A stretch of 64,000 bases of DNA from Nitrospinaceae bacterium (GTDB taxonomy: Bacteria; Nitrospinota; Nitrospinia; Nitrospinales; VA-1): assembly GCA_021604505.1 (NCBI GenBank), contig BQJC01000001.1, positions 124,001 through 188,000 on the forward strand. Reading direction: 5' to 3'. Shown here one piece after another: positions 40,809-50,094 of this stretch. The first letter of the stretch is position 1; each line of letters begins with the position of its first letter. The position numbers were made by a program, and so were the translations under genes. Below the pieces are notes generated by a model. The model did not search any database. It was not told the DNA's origin and was given only the letters and a program-made list of their open reading frames with translations.

Positions 40809-40976
40809 TTAAACGGAGGGCGGGCGCCGTCCTATCAAAGCAAATAGAACAGCAAGCACAAGCCCCACGACAAATAAAATCCACGCAATGTTAACCGCGG
40901 TACCCGCGATTCCCGTAAACCCCAAAACTCCAGCAATGATTCCTATAATAAGAAATGTGGCGGCCCATCCAATCAT
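40809..40976 (-). CDS. DUF1328 (UPF0391) small membrane protein
   Basis: 55 residues from the ATG at 40976, preceded by GGAGGG 7 bases upstream. [49 protein letters not shown] is the standard DUF1328 sequence with two membrane segments. These proteins are widespread, often stress-induced, and without known function. Confidence 0.93.
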   Translation of the reverse strand: MIGWAATFLIIGIIAGVLGFTGIAGTAVNIAWILFVVGLVLAVLFALIGRRPPSV

Positions 40977-41114
40977 CGTCAGATCCCTCCAATACATTCG
41001 AAAAAACAAAAAAGATTGATACACATGTGAACATAGACGCTATCCGGGATCAATGGAATTAGTTTTCTGCTGTAAAAGCTTTTAGCTATTTTGGGGCGCG
41101 GAGTGACTCGAAAT

Positions 41115-43580
41115 TCAAAGCCGGATTTCGTTGGCTCCTGATGTTAGATAGTCTTCAAGGGAGGCTTTGTGGCAGGTCAGGACGATGATCTGCCGGGATT
41201 GGGCAAACTTGTTGAGCATTTCAATGACCCGGATTTTTCGGAGGTCGTCGAAATTGACCAGAACGTCGTCCATAATGATGGGTAATGGTTCCGAGCGGGA
41301 TTCGTATTCTTCGATCAACCCCAGGCGCATGGCGAGATAAAGTTGTTCGCGAGTTCCACGGCTCATTTCGGTGGCCTTTTTCCGGTCGCCGGCTTTGTTT
41401 TCAATCAGGATTTCGTCCTCGCCGATGGGTTTGACGATCCTCGGGTATTTTCCCTGGGTAATTCCTGAAAAAATTTTCTCCGCGGCTTTTAACACTCCCG
41501 GCTGGCGGGTTTTTTCGTATTGGTTTTTAGCGGCGTCCAGCATGAACAATGCAATTTTACGATGGGCCCATTCCTCCGCGCACTCGTTGAGAATTTGCTT
41601 TTTGGCTTCCAGGGTCTCCTGATGAACTAACAGTTCTTCGTTGGACGTCAGTTGTTTAAGTTTTGTACGCGTTTCCCCGATGGTTTCGTGTAGGCGGTTT
41701 TTTTCTTCATCCAATTCCTTTAACTGCCTGGTCGACCGATCCAGATCTTCCTGCAGAGAAGTTTTGCCTTCAAAGTTTTGGTTTCCTGAGAATGCCTCCA
41801 GGCTGTCCACCGCCGTCCTTTGTTCGTTGATCCGGGCAAGGGAGTCCTCGGTTGCTTTCACCTGGTTTTGAAGTTTTTCAATTTTGAAAAACTGTTGCCG
41901 CATTTGTTTTTCGATCTGTTGTTTCCTTTGCTGAGTGTCCTTCATCTGGTTGAAAGAATCGCTGATGATTTTGATATTGGTGGGAACATGATCCTGCCAC
42001 GGTTTTTCAGGAATAGAAGGTTTTATTTTGTCAATTCGATGGGTTATCTCCTCCCTGAATTTTTCCATTTCCCGAATGCGCGCTTCCAGTTCCGCCTTGC
42101 GGGAAATTTCACCTTGAATCTCTTTGAGGTTGTTTACCATGTCTTGCGCTGACAGAGGCTCCAGTGTTTCATCGAAAGCAATTTCCTTTAACCAGGAGCG
42201 CCACTCTAAATTCTTTCGATTGATGGCTAACTGCGCCTGATCTAATTTTTCCTCCAGTGTTTTTGCGAGAAGATCTTCTTTGATGAACCCTTTTTTTCCT
42301 TTCACCGCTTTCCAGAAAATAAAACCACCGAAAAACAGGAAAAGAATGCCAGCCGCTAAAAGGGGAATGTTAAGTTCTATCAGACTCCACGCGGCGCTTG
42401 CCAGGCCCAGAAAGGAAAGGGCACCCGCGATGAACTTCAACCACGCCGGGATGCTGGAACCTTGTGATAGTTCCTCGGCTTTTTTCTCCTGATGTTGTTT
42501 CAGCCGGTCCTCAGCGAGTTTTAATTCCTGTCTTAGATCCTCAAAGGTTCTGAGAAACGATTTGATTTGATCGCCTTTACTTCGGTTAAATTGAAAACTT
42601 GTTACCCGCTCCTCGCTCCACGAGATTCCGGTCTCCCGAAGATCGGTTTGAACCTTGTTTTCGAGGATGGTTTTTTCCCGTTGCACGTTCCCCTGATCTT
42701 CCAGGGACGATTGGACCGCCTGGGTTGATTGTTGTAAAAAAATAATGTCCGCTTCCAGGGCCAGCAAATCGTGATTGACGGGCAAAGACTCATTTTCAAT
42801 ATTCAGCTCATTTAGACAGGCCTCTTCTTCATCAATGGCCTTAAGCAATTCCTTTCGGTTTTCGAGGAGTCTTATTACGGATTCCACGGCCTCGATTTGA
42901 GTTTGCCGGGCGTTCTGTTGTTCCTCGCAGTGCTCTAACTGCCCCATCAATTGGTCATAGTTTTTCGCCTGGTCTTGAATGCTGCGGATGTCCTGCTCGA
43001 GTTTTTTAATTTCCTGCAATAAAACATTCACTTGCGTTTTTTTTCCCCGTGGAGAAAAAATCGCATCCGCACGTTTACTGATGGAACCTTCCACCTGTTT
43101 CAAAGAAACGCGTCCAAGGCCCAGTTCGGCGCCGTAAATTTGGTTGCTGATTCCACCATCCTTCAAGGAGTCCATGTTTTGCAGTTCGTCCAGCGTGAAA
43201 GCAAAAATATTTTGGAAAATATTTATGGAGGCATGATCCAGGATGACGTCCAGAGCGGATTGTCCTCTGAGTTCTCCATTTGCGGCGGATACGGTGACAT
43301 CGTCCTTGCCGGAAAAATTGCGAGAGATGAGAAAAGGTTCCCCCGACGCCAGTTGGCCTTTAAGCCTTCCCCCATGCCGGCCTCCGGACAGAGGAGGATA
43401 AGTATTGAACCCTTTGCTGCGCTTGTTTACTTCGAACAGCATCCGGCGGACGAATTCGATCAACGTGGTTTTTCCTGCTTCATTTTCTCCGTGGAAGACA
43501 TTCAGTCCAGAGGTCAGGCCGCTCACCTTTTTATTGGAGAAGACTCCAAAACCGTCGATATGAATTTCACTGATTTGCAT
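41115..43580 (-). CDS. YhaN-like AAA/SMC-type ATPase with internal membrane segments
   Basis: 821 residues. N-terminal ABC/SMC half with Walker A GENEAGKT (31-38), then long coiled coils, and a C-terminal half with signature EMSRGTREQLYLAMRLGL and Walker B PLPIIMDDVLVNFDD. This is the Rad50/SbcC layout. Mid-coil (about 385-435) two hydrophobic segments (FIAGALSFLGLASAAWSLI, IPLLAAGILFLFFGGFIFW) replace a zinc hook, a feature of the YhaN family, so the complex is probably membrane-tethered. With the adjacent YhaO-like nuclease it should process DNA ends. Confidence 0.9.
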   Translation of the reverse strand: MQISEIHIDGFGVFSNKKVSGLTSGLNVFHGENEAGKTTLIEFVRRMLFEVNKRSKGFNTYPPLSGGRHGGRLKGQLASGEPFLISRNFSGKDDVTVSAANGELRGQSALDVILDHASINIFQNIFAFTLDELQNMDSLKDGGISNQIYGAELGLGRVSLKQVEGSISKRADAIFSPRGKKTQVNVLLQEIKKLEQDIRSIQDQAKNYDQLMGQLEHCEEQQNARQTQIEAVESVIRLLENRKELLKAIDEEEACLNELNIENESLPVNHDLLALEADIIFLQQSTQAVQSSLEDQGNVQREKTILENKVQTDLRETGISWSEERVTSFQFNRSKGDQIKSFLRTFEDLRQELKLAEDRLKQHQEKKAEELSQGSSIPAWLKFIAGALSFLGLASAAWSLIELNIPLLAAGILFLFFGGFIFWKAVKGKKGFIKEDLLAKTLEEKLDQAQLAINRKNLEWRSWLKEIAFDETLEPLSAQDMVNNLKEIQGEISRKAELEARIREMEKFREEITHRIDKIKPSIPEKPWQDHVPTNIKIISDSFNQMKDTQQRKQQIEKQMRQQFFKIEKLQNQVKATEDSLARINEQRTAVDSLEAFSGNQNFEGKTSLQEDLDRSTRQLKELDEEKNRLHETIGETRTKLKQLTSNEELLVHQETLEAKKQILNECAEEWAHRKIALFMLDAAKNQYEKTRQPGVLKAAEKIFSGITQGKYPRIVKPIGEDEILIENKAGDRKKATEMSRGTREQLYLAMRLGLIEEYESRSEPLPIIMDDVLVNFDDLRKIRVIEMLNKFAQSRQIIVLTCHKASLEDYLTSGANEIRL

Positions 43581-43607
43581 GCGGCAGGGATGAATTTAAA
43601 GGGTGGT

Positions 43608-44864
43608 TCATTCCTCTTCCACCAGTTGATCCAGAGAGAGGTTGCGCGCCCGGAACAAAAGATCTCGAATCGTTTCCGATGAAAGTTTCTCCAGATATCT
43701 GTTTCCTGCCCAGTTCTCGTAAAGGGGTGAGAGCGCATGCTTTAAGGCATCGGCTCCTTCCTCCTTTTCCATCGATTCATAAAGCGCGAGCAGGTCAGCG
43801 ATAAAATCGTTCCCCTGTTTTAAAATCTCGATATCGAAAGTTCCCTGGGTTTTGAGGGTCAAATGGACTAACACGGACGGCGTTTGTCCATCGAAACCGG
43901 ATTGGACGTTTGCCGTCAGGTCATCGATGGCGGAGGGTTGCTGGAGTTCATCGTGCATTGGAGTGCGTCCAGTCAAGGTGAGGTGCGCCACCGCGTCGCG
44001 GCCCTCTGCTTCAGACGAAATCTCCATGCATCGAGAGCGAATCAAATCCATGACCTGGTCGAGAGTTTCTGCCTGGCTGACCTCAAGGGTCTCTTTTATG
44101 AAACGAACGGTGTCGGTCGGAACAAACTGAATTTCCGGGGGTGAATTTTCATGCAGGGAAACAAGACAGCAGCCCTTCTTGCCATTCTCATTTTTATGTC
44201 GTGCCTGGGTGTTCCCGGAATAAACGATGGCAGGATCGTTGTCGCGAAGCACCTGGTGAATGTGAATATGCCCCAGAGCCCAATAGTCCATTTTCCGGGA
44301 AACCAGATCTTCCAGTGAGCAGGGAGCGTAGTCGTCGTGGTCCGGGTTATGGCCGACATTGGTGTGCAAAACGCCGACTGCGAATCCTTCCTCTGAAGTT
44401 TTTTCAAATCTCAAAGCCAGGTTTTCTTTAACCTCCCGGGTGGAATAACTGATTCCATAGATCCTGGCTATGGGTGTTCCCTGCCGCATCACAGGATGGC
44501 ATTCCACCTTTTCTCCCGAAAACACGGTTGCATGGTCGGGCCATTTTAAGGTGGCGAATCGGCTGTCCAGAGGATCGTGATTGCCATGCACGATGAAAGA
44601 GGGGATCCCTGCATTGGAAAGATCTGTCAGACCCTGGCGGAATTTCAACTGCGCCTGCAGGCTTTTATCGGCGCCGTCGTAGATATCGCCGGCGATGATC
44701 ACCGCATCCACTTTTTCTCTAATCGCCAGCTGCACGATGTTTTGAAATGACCGGAACGTGGACGCTCTGAGCTTATCAGCCCATTCGGGCTGAACCGACC
44801 GCAATCCCTTGAATGGACTGTCGATGTGCAGGTCGGAACAATGAATGAAACGAAAGGAGGTCAT
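43608..44864 (-). CDS. YhaO-like DNA repair metallophosphoesterase
   Basis: 418 residues. The N-terminal calcineurin-like domain shows all metal-binding blocks: FIHCSDLHID (Asp11, His13), AGDIYDG, VHGNHDP and the distal GHIHIHQ. It is related to SbcD/Mre11, and the C-terminal part carries a capping/DNA-binding region. It lies 27 bases upstream of the YhaN-like ATPase on the same strand, so the two form an SbcCD-type complex. These exonuclease-ATPase pairs act on DNA ends and hairpins. Confidence 0.92.
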   Translation of the reverse strand: MTSFRFIHCSDLHIDSPFKGLRSVQPEWADKLRASTFRSFQNIVQLAIREKVDAVIIAGDIYDGADKSLQAQLKFRQGLTDLSNAGIPSFIVHGNHDPLDSRFATLKWPDHATVFSGEKVECHPVMRQGTPIARIYGISYSTREVKENLALRFEKTSEEGFAVGVLHTNVGHNPDHDDYAPCSLEDLVSRKMDYWALGHIHIHQVLRDNDPAIVYSGNTQARHKNENGKKGCCLVSLHENSPPEIQFVPTDTVRFIKETLEVSQAETLDQVMDLIRSRCMEISSEAEGRDAVAHLTLTGRTPMHDELQQPSAIDDLTANVQSGFDGQTPSVLVHLTLKTQGTFDIEILKQGNDFIADLLALYESMEKEEGADALKHALSPLYENWAGNRYLEKLSSETIRDLLFRARNLSLDQLVEEE

Positions 44865-44892
44865 TATCTGTCAATGGATCAGGGTGCCGTTG

Positions 44893-46002
44893 TCATGAGT
44901 ATGAACGGTTTAAAATGTCCGCACTTTTTTTCTGCCAGTCAAACCGCGCTTTCGCCATGTAGACCAGCCGGTCCGTAGCGATCAACTTCTCGCCGTTCGC
45001 GGGGTTGAGTAATATTTTGTCCTCGGATTCGCGTTTAATGCCCACAATTTCTGTTGGAAGGTCCAGGCGGATCGCCGCTATTTTAATCTGCCCGAGCGTG
45101 AGTTCGTCTATATCTCCATTCCAGTTGCCGAGCGGAGTTCGGCTGATATAAATCTGGCTGCCCTCGGCGTTGGATGACAATTGGCTGTAGACCTCAAACA
45201 CACCAGGGTCCTCCAGTTCCTGAACCAGCAATCCAACGTTCAAGTCGGTGGTGTTGATGCCGCCGTCGATATTGAACGTTTTCAGGTTTTTCATCGTCTC
45301 CGGTCGGGCGCAGGCAATGATGGTGAGGACTTGAGGCCAGTTATTTTCGATGAGTCCAGCGGTCAGGGTATTGGTGTCGTCCAGTTTAGGGTCCGTAGTT
45401 GCGGACATGAACAGACAGGCTTTTGCCTTCGAAATATTGGCTCTTTCCAGAGTTTCTCGTGAGGAAGGAAGCCCCATGATGAACCCGTCAATTTTGCTCG
45501 AAAGTAAATGCGGGATTTCTTTGTCTCTTCCGGGAAGCGATTCTGTCAGAATCACCCGCGGGATGCCTTTCAAGTCGAGGCTGAGATCCATTTCTTTTAG
45601 CAGTTCGCTCATTTCGTTATAAGAGGGAGCATTCACAATCAGCACGTGCCCTTCTCCCGTGTACTTGCCTTCTCCCTTCATTTTTTTCATCCTCCTTTGC
45701 AGGGCCTTCTCAACGATGATACCCGTGAATACCGCAAAACAGCCGATTCCAAATAAAGACGTGAGAACGGTGACCGTTCTTCCTTCGGTGGTTTGCGCGG
45801 AAAAATCACCGTAACCGATGGTGGTCACCGTGATATAAGCGGTCCATAGCCCGTCTGCAAAGCTGGCCTCCTGTTCAAAGGCGGAGAAGACCGCCGCAAA
45901 GACGAGGATCATTCCGAATAGCACGAAGACCAGGCTGACGGGATTACGGAACTCCCGTTGTCGAAACAATCGCCTAAAGCGCTTCCAAACCAATAGATTC
46001 AT
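44893..46002 (-). CDS. Potassium channel with RCK/TrkA-N domain
   Basis: 369 residues. Two membrane helices (about 24-43 and 78-96) flank a pore loop with the potassium selectivity filter TTIGYGD (60-66). A cytoplasmic Rossmann-like RCK domain follows (GHVLIVNAPSYNEMSELLKEM, then SKAKACLFMSATTDPKLDDTNTLTAGL) and a C-terminal TrkA-C-like part. The glycine-rich NAD loop is altered (VNAPSYNE), so the ligand may not be NAD. It is divergent from a lipoprotein-DUF350-SpeE-like run, a neighbourhood in which such channels recur. Confidence 0.9.
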   Translation of the reverse strand: MNLLVWKRFRRLFRQREFRNPVSLVFVLFGMILVFAAVFSAFEQEASFADGLWTAYITVTTIGYGDFSAQTTEGRTVTVLTSLFGIGCFAVFTGIIVEKALQRRMKKMKGEGKYTGEGHVLIVNAPSYNEMSELLKEMDLSLDLKGIPRVILTESLPGRDKEIPHLLSSKIDGFIMGLPSSRETLERANISKAKACLFMSATTDPKLDDTNTLTAGLIENNWPQVLTIIACARPETMKNLKTFNIDGGINTTDLNVGLLVQELEDPGVFEVYSQLSSNAEGSQIYISRTPLGNWNGDIDELTLGQIKIAAIRLDLPTEIVGIKRESEDKILLNPANGEKLIATDRLVYMAKARFDWQKKSADILNRSYS

Positions 46003-46125
46003 TCAGGGTTTTAAAAATCGGTTATTGGGGGGTATTGAAAAATCACACGCTTAATTATAGCGAATTCCTCCGGTAAAAAAAGAGCGGGCTTTTTTTTAAA
46101 GTCGACAAGTAAATTTTAATCCATG

Positions 46126-46163
46126 TTGACATGGTTTTTCATCTTATATAGGGTAACTATAAT
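46126..46163 (+). promoter_or_regulatory. Promoter region of the lipoprotein-DUF350-SpeE operon
   Basis: TTGACA at 46126-46131 is followed by two candidate -10 boxes: TATAGG (46147, 15-base spacer) and a perfect TATAAT (46158-46163, wrong spacing for this -35). Which pair is used cannot be settled, but transcription toward the gene at 46209 is well supported. Confidence 0.5.
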
Positions 46164-46208
46164 AGCATTTCCACCCGTTAACAATTTACGAACCATTCAT
46201 TGGCATAC

Positions 46209-46922
46209 ATGAGACCTCTTCATTTCCCAACGCGCGTATTTTTTGCAATGGTTTTGGGCTTATCTGCGGTGTTGATTCTTCCAGGTTGCGGAGGGTTCAG
46301 CGACCCTGTGGAAAAACTGCAAAAGGAACTTTCTCAAGAAAAAGAATATGCCATTATCCTGAATGACATGAGCGAAGAAGGGAATTTTGTCCCCTCCTAT
46401 TTTCATCAATACCGTATCGACAGAGGGGAAAAAAAGGAGGTTCGTCCTTTTGTGGAAGTGACCGAGCCGTTTTACAAAAAAAACGAGCCGTTTCTGGGAA
46501 TGGCCCTGGCCGCAAAAACGCCTGACGGTCAGGTGACCAGCACTCCTTTCCCGAATGGATATCAATACGTGGGCAATCCGGAATACGGGCGTTGGCGGCA
46601 GGATGAAAGCGGTGGAAGTTTCTGGGAGTTTTACGGAAAATACATGCTCATCTCCCAGGTCATGAACTGGGCCGGATTCGGAATGAACCGGATGCATTAT
46701 AATGACTACACCACCAGCCGGACAGGGGGTCGCCCCTATTATGGTCCCAATAAACAGTACGGGACCAACGGCGCAGTGACCAAAAAACAAAAACCAAATT
46801 TTTATGCCCGTAAGGCGGCCAAGATGAGTGGGGCGCAAAGCCGCTTCAAAGACAAAATCAACCGCCGTGTAGGAAGAAGTAAAAGCTCCTTTCGAAGCCG
46901 TGGAATGAGGTTTGGGAAATAA
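46209..46922 (+). CDS. Lipoprotein of unknown function in DUF350/SpeE cluster
   Basis: 237 residues from the ATG at 46209. MRPLHFPTRVFFAMVLGLSAVLILPGC is a lipoprotein signal with an LPGC lipobox. The mature part begins acidic (DPVEKLQKELSQEKEYAIILNDM), has a central Tyr/Trp/Gly-rich segment (YVGNPEYGRWRQDESGGSFWEFYGKYMLIS) and ends in a very basic, Arg/Ser-rich tail. It is 2 bases from the DUF350 gene. No named family is recognised. The Tyr/Gly-rich region followed by a basic tail suggests an envelope surface contact role. Confidence 0.75.
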   Translation: MRPLHFPTRVFFAMVLGLSAVLILPGCGGFSDPVEKLQKELSQEKEYAIILNDMSEEGNFVPSYFHQYRIDRGEKKEVRPFVEVTEPFYKKNEPFLGMALAAKTPDGQVTSTPFPNGYQYVGNPEYGRWRQDESGGSFWEFYGKYMLISQVMNWAGFGMNRMHYNDYTTSRTGGRPYYGPNKQYGTNGAVTKKQKPNFYARKAAKMSGAQSRFKDKINRRVGRSKSSFRSRGMRFGK

Positions 46923-46924
46923 TC

Positions 46925-47770
46925 ATGTGGCTGGATAATTTATTGACCTCGATAATTTATTTGACTGCCTCTCTGGGGTTGTTCGCCCTCGGGCACGGAG
47001 TGTTTCGTCTTTTCAGGACGGGGTATAACGTCCCGCACGAATTGGTGGAAGAGGACAATGCCGCCCTCGCCCTGGTCATGAGCGGATATCACCTGGGATT
47101 GATTTTAGCCATCGGCGGGGTGATCGCCGGCCCGTCGGCGGGCTTGGCGGATGATTTGATCGACCTGCTGGTTTACGGACTGCTCGCCATTCTCCTTCTC
47201 AATATTTCGGCGCTGATCAATGACCGCTTTATTCTCTTCGATTTCAATATCAAGAAGGAAATTCTGGATGATCAGAACTGCGGCACCGGGGTGGTTGAGT
47301 TTGCGGTGTTTGTTGCCTCGGGGTTGAATATCTTCGGAGCCGTGTACGGGACGGGAGGCAATATCTACACCGCCATTGTTTTTTGGGCTATGGGTCAGGC
47401 CATTCTGGTATTGATCGGTCATTACTATAACTTGATCACGCATTACAATATCCACGAGCACATTGAAAAAGACAACGTTGCCGTGGGGGTGGGTTTCGCC
47501 GGAGCCCTGATCGCCATCGGAAACCTTTTGCGGGCCGCGTCGGCGGAAGATTTTGTCTCGTGGGGAAGCAATTTAATGACCTTCGTCTGGTTCGTTTTTC
47601 TGGGTCTTCTGCTTTTACCCGCCGCGAGGATTTTTACCGACCGCGTGCTTCTCCCCAGCCGCAGTCTCGCCGACGAAATGGTCAATCAGGAACACCCCAA
47701 CATAGGCGCCGCTTATCTGGAAGCCGGGTCCTACATCGGTTCTTCTTTTTTGATCGTCTGGTGTTTGTAA
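46925..47770 (+). CDS. Double DUF350 membrane protein
   Basis: 281 residues, about eight hydrophobic segments arranged as two DUF350 repeats: one near 45-115 (GYHLGLILAIGGVIAGP ... LLLNISALINDRFIL) and one near 185-255 (VAVGVGFAGALIAIGNLLR ... LLLLPAARIFTDRVLLP). DUF350 proteins are inner-membrane proteins of unknown function that co-occur with spermidine-synthase-like enzymes and PspA-type or channel proteins. It starts 2 bases after the lipoprotein gene and is 30 bases before the SpeE-like gene. Confidence 0.88.
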   Translation: MWLDNLLTSIIYLTASLGLFALGHGVFRLFRTGYNVPHELVEEDNAALALVMSGYHLGLILAIGGVIAGPSAGLADDLIDLLVYGLLAILLLNISALINDRFILFDFNIKKEILDDQNCGTGVVEFAVFVASGLNIFGAVYGTGGNIYTAIVFWAMGQAILVLIGHYYNLITHYNIHEHIEKDNVAVGVGFAGALIAIGNLLRAASAEDFVSWGSNLMTFVWFVFLGLLLLPAARIFTDRVLLPSRSLADEMVNQEHPNIGAAYLEAGSYIGSSFLIVWCL

Positions 47771-47800
47771 CCAGAGCGTATCTTTTTTTGTTGGCTTCGT

Positions 47801-49378
47801 ATGGAATCGACGATAACCGGCCCCTCCCCTGAAGCTTCCCGCTCCGGATTGAGCCAGATACTTAAAATCTGCATGTTCGCCACCGGTTGCGCCGCGATGG
47901 TGACAGAATACACGCTCGCCACCCTCGCCAGCTATCTTCTCGGCAACACCATTTTACAATGGACGATGGTGATTTCCCTCATGCTGTTTTCCATGGGATT
48001 GGGAAGCCGCCAAAGCCGCAAATTGTCCGGACATCTTCTCGACCGTTATGTCCTCACCGAGTTCGGCCTGTCCTTGTTCTGCACCTTTTCGGCGATTTTT
48101 TCATTCTGGATCGCTGCCTTTACCATTCACAACGGTTTCGTGATCTATGGGATCGCCTGCCTGATCGGTTTTCTAACGGGACTGGAAATTCCGCTGGTCA
48201 CAAGAATCAATGAAAAATACGAACCGCTGCGAGTCAATATTTCTTCCGTAATGGAGTACGATTACTACGGGGCGCTGGCAGGCGGCGCGTTATTCGCCTT
48301 CCTGCTCCTGCCTTTTTTAGGATTGACCTACACGCCGGTTTTACTGGGCGGCATCAATCTGCTGGTGGCGGGATTGATCCTCTGGAAATTTTCAGGATTG
48401 CTCAATTGGGCTAATATATTGAAGGTCCTGTTTTTGGCGATGATTATTGTTGTCGCTGGTGCGGCAGGGTTCGCGAAGCCCATCATTCTGTATGGCGAAC
48501 AGCATAAATATAAGGATAAAATTATTTATGCGGAACAGACCCGCTACCAGAAAATCGTCATCACCCAATGGAAGAAAGACCATTGGCTGTTTTTAAACGG
48601 CAGCATCCAGTTCAGCACCCATGACGAGCATCGCTACCATGAACCCCTGGTCCACCCGGCCATCAGCCTGATAAAAGAGCGGCGGGACGTTTTAGTCCTG
48701 GGGGGCGGAGACGGGTTGGCCGTGCGGGAACTGTTGAAATACCCGGATGTCGAACAGATTACCGTCATTGACCTGGACCCGGCCATGACCCGTTTGGCGA
48801 AGTCGCATGAAATTCTTCTTGCAATCAATGAGGGCGCGTTAAACGACCCCCGCGTTCAAGTGATCAACCAGGACGCCTACCAGTTCATTCAAAATTCACG
48901 GGATCTTTACGATGCCATCATCGTTGATCTACCCGACCCCAAATCCATTTCCCTTTCTTTTCTCTATTCACTGGGGTTTTACGAGCTTTCCAGAAAGCAT
49001 TTAAAGCCGTTTGGTGTGTTGGTGACCCAGAGCACGAGTCCTGTTTATTCACCCGAAGCATTTTTATGCATCAAAAAAAGTATGGAAGCGGCGGGGTTTT
49101 CGGTGGTCCCTTATCAGAACTCCATTCCGACGATGGGTACATGGGGCTGGAACCTGGGAGTGAAGAAAGAGGCGATGCCTGCCGATCGGCTCAAGGAGAA
49201 CCTTCTCAACCTTGAATTTTCAGGATTGCAGACGCGATTTTTGAATAAAGATGCTATGACTTCCATGGCCCATTTCGGCAAAGGTCTGTTCGAGAAGTCG
49301 GAGGGGGTTGAGGTGAACACACAGTTCAACCACATTATTTTGAAATACTATCGTAAAGGCGACTGGGACATTTATTGA
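47801..49378 (+). CDS. Membrane-bound spermidine synthase-like protein
   Basis: 525 residues. The first 240 residues hold about seven membrane segments (from ICMFATGCAAMVTEYTLATLASYLLG). Residues 245-500 form an aminopropyltransferase/SAM-type domain: QKIVITQWKKDHWLFLNGSIQFSTHDEHRYHEPLVHPA, VLVLGGGDGLAVREL, VTVIDLDPAMT-like and DAIIVDLPDPKS. Soluble SpeE makes spermidine from putrescine and decarboxylated SAM; the membrane-fused type may act on another amine. It closes the channel-lipoprotein-DUF350 cluster. Confidence 0.9.
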   Translation: MESTITGPSPEASRSGLSQILKICMFATGCAAMVTEYTLATLASYLLGNTILQWTMVISLMLFSMGLGSRQSRKLSGHLLDRYVLTEFGLSLFCTFSAIFSFWIAAFTIHNGFVIYGIACLIGFLTGLEIPLVTRINEKYEPLRVNISSVMEYDYYGALAGGALFAFLLLPFLGLTYTPVLLGGINLLVAGLILWKFSGLLNWANILKVLFLAMIIVVAGAAGFAKPIILYGEQHKYKDKIIYAEQTRYQKIVITQWKKDHWLFLNGSIQFSTHDEHRYHEPLVHPAISLIKERRDVLVLGGGDGLAVRELLKYPDVEQITVIDLDPAMTRLAKSHEILLAINEGALNDPRVQVINQDAYQFIQNSRDLYDAIIVDLPDPKSISLSFLYSLGFYELSRKHLKPFGVLVTQSTSPVYSPEAFLCIKKSMEAAGFSVVPYQNSIPTMGTWGWNLGVKKEAMPADRLKENLLNLEFSGLQTRFLNKDAMTSMAHFGKGLFEKSEGVEVNTQFNHIILKYYRKGDWDIY

Positions 49379-49402
49379 AAGGTGCCGTCCGTTTTCACCT
49401 TT
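49378..49402. terminator. Bidirectional hairpin overlapping two stop codons
   Basis: AAAGGTG (49378-49384) and CACCTTT (49396-49402) form a perfect 7-bp stem in the 22-base gap between convergent genes; its ends overlap the last base of one gene and the stop codon of the other. Likely a compact shared terminator. Confidence 0.5.
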
Positions 49403-50045
49403 AACCCACCAGGTTTTTCAATTCAGAAATATCGTCAATCGTCCAGTCGGGTTGCAGTCTTTGCAGGGCTTGCATGTCCCCCATTCCATAAGTCACTGCG
49501 CAGGTCCTGACCCTGGCATTTTTCCCGGTCTCAATATCCAGTGCGCTGTCGCCGACCATGAGGACCTCATGGGGAGCGACATTGTGTTTTTTCAGAAGAT
49601 GGTTGAGTCCTTCCGGATCGGGTTTCCGTGTCGTGAAGCTGTCCCCTCCGATGATGGATTCAAAGGGATCAAGGCAGTTCAGGTGTTGGAGAATTTTTCG
49701 AACGAAATCTTCTGGTTTGTTGGAACAGATGGCTTGTTTCCGGTTGGAAAAATGTTCGATCGTTTCCCTGCAGTTGGGGTAAAAATCGCTGTGATCCATC
49801 AGGTGGTCAGCGTAGTGTTTGCGGAAAACGGCAACTGCCTTGTCGATGTCGTTCCATCCGGTGCCGTTGAGCGCCCGGGTCATGAGCGTTGCCACCCCGC
49901 GGCCGACACAGGTTTTAATCACTTCGATATCCAGTTGCCGTTGCCCTAATTCCTGAAGGGCAAGGTTTACGGAGAGAGAGATGTCGTCCAGCGTATCGAC
50001 CAGAGTGCCGTCGAAATCATAGACGATGAGAGAAATTTTGTTCAT
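49401..50045 (-). CDS. gph: HAD-family phosphatase, phosphoglycolate phosphatase-like
   Basis: 214 residues. HAD motifs are intact: nucleophile region YDFDGTLVDT (Asp9 and Asp11), motif II CSNK, motif III KPDPEGLNHLL and motif IV VGDSALDIETGKNA. The helical C1 cap after motif I (ISLSVNLALQELGQRQLDIEVIKTCVGRGV) matches Gph, which hydrolyses 2-phosphoglycolate from DNA repair or RuBisCO oxygenation. Other small phosphate esters cannot be excluded. It is convergent with the SpeE-like gene. Confidence 0.85.
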   Translation of the reverse strand: MNKISLIVYDFDGTLVDTLDDISLSVNLALQELGQRQLDIEVIKTCVGRGVATLMTRALNGTGWNDIDKAVAVFRKHYADHLMDHSDFYPNCRETIEHFSNRKQAICSNKPEDFVRKILQHLNCLDPFESIIGGDSFTTRKPDPEGLNHLLKKHNVAPHEVLMVGDSALDIETGKNARVRTCAVTYGMGDMQALQRLQPDWTIDDISELKNLVG

Positions 50046-50094
50046 TCATTTTCCGCAAGGGGACTGCCAATCATCCGATCCCAAAATCCCCTGG

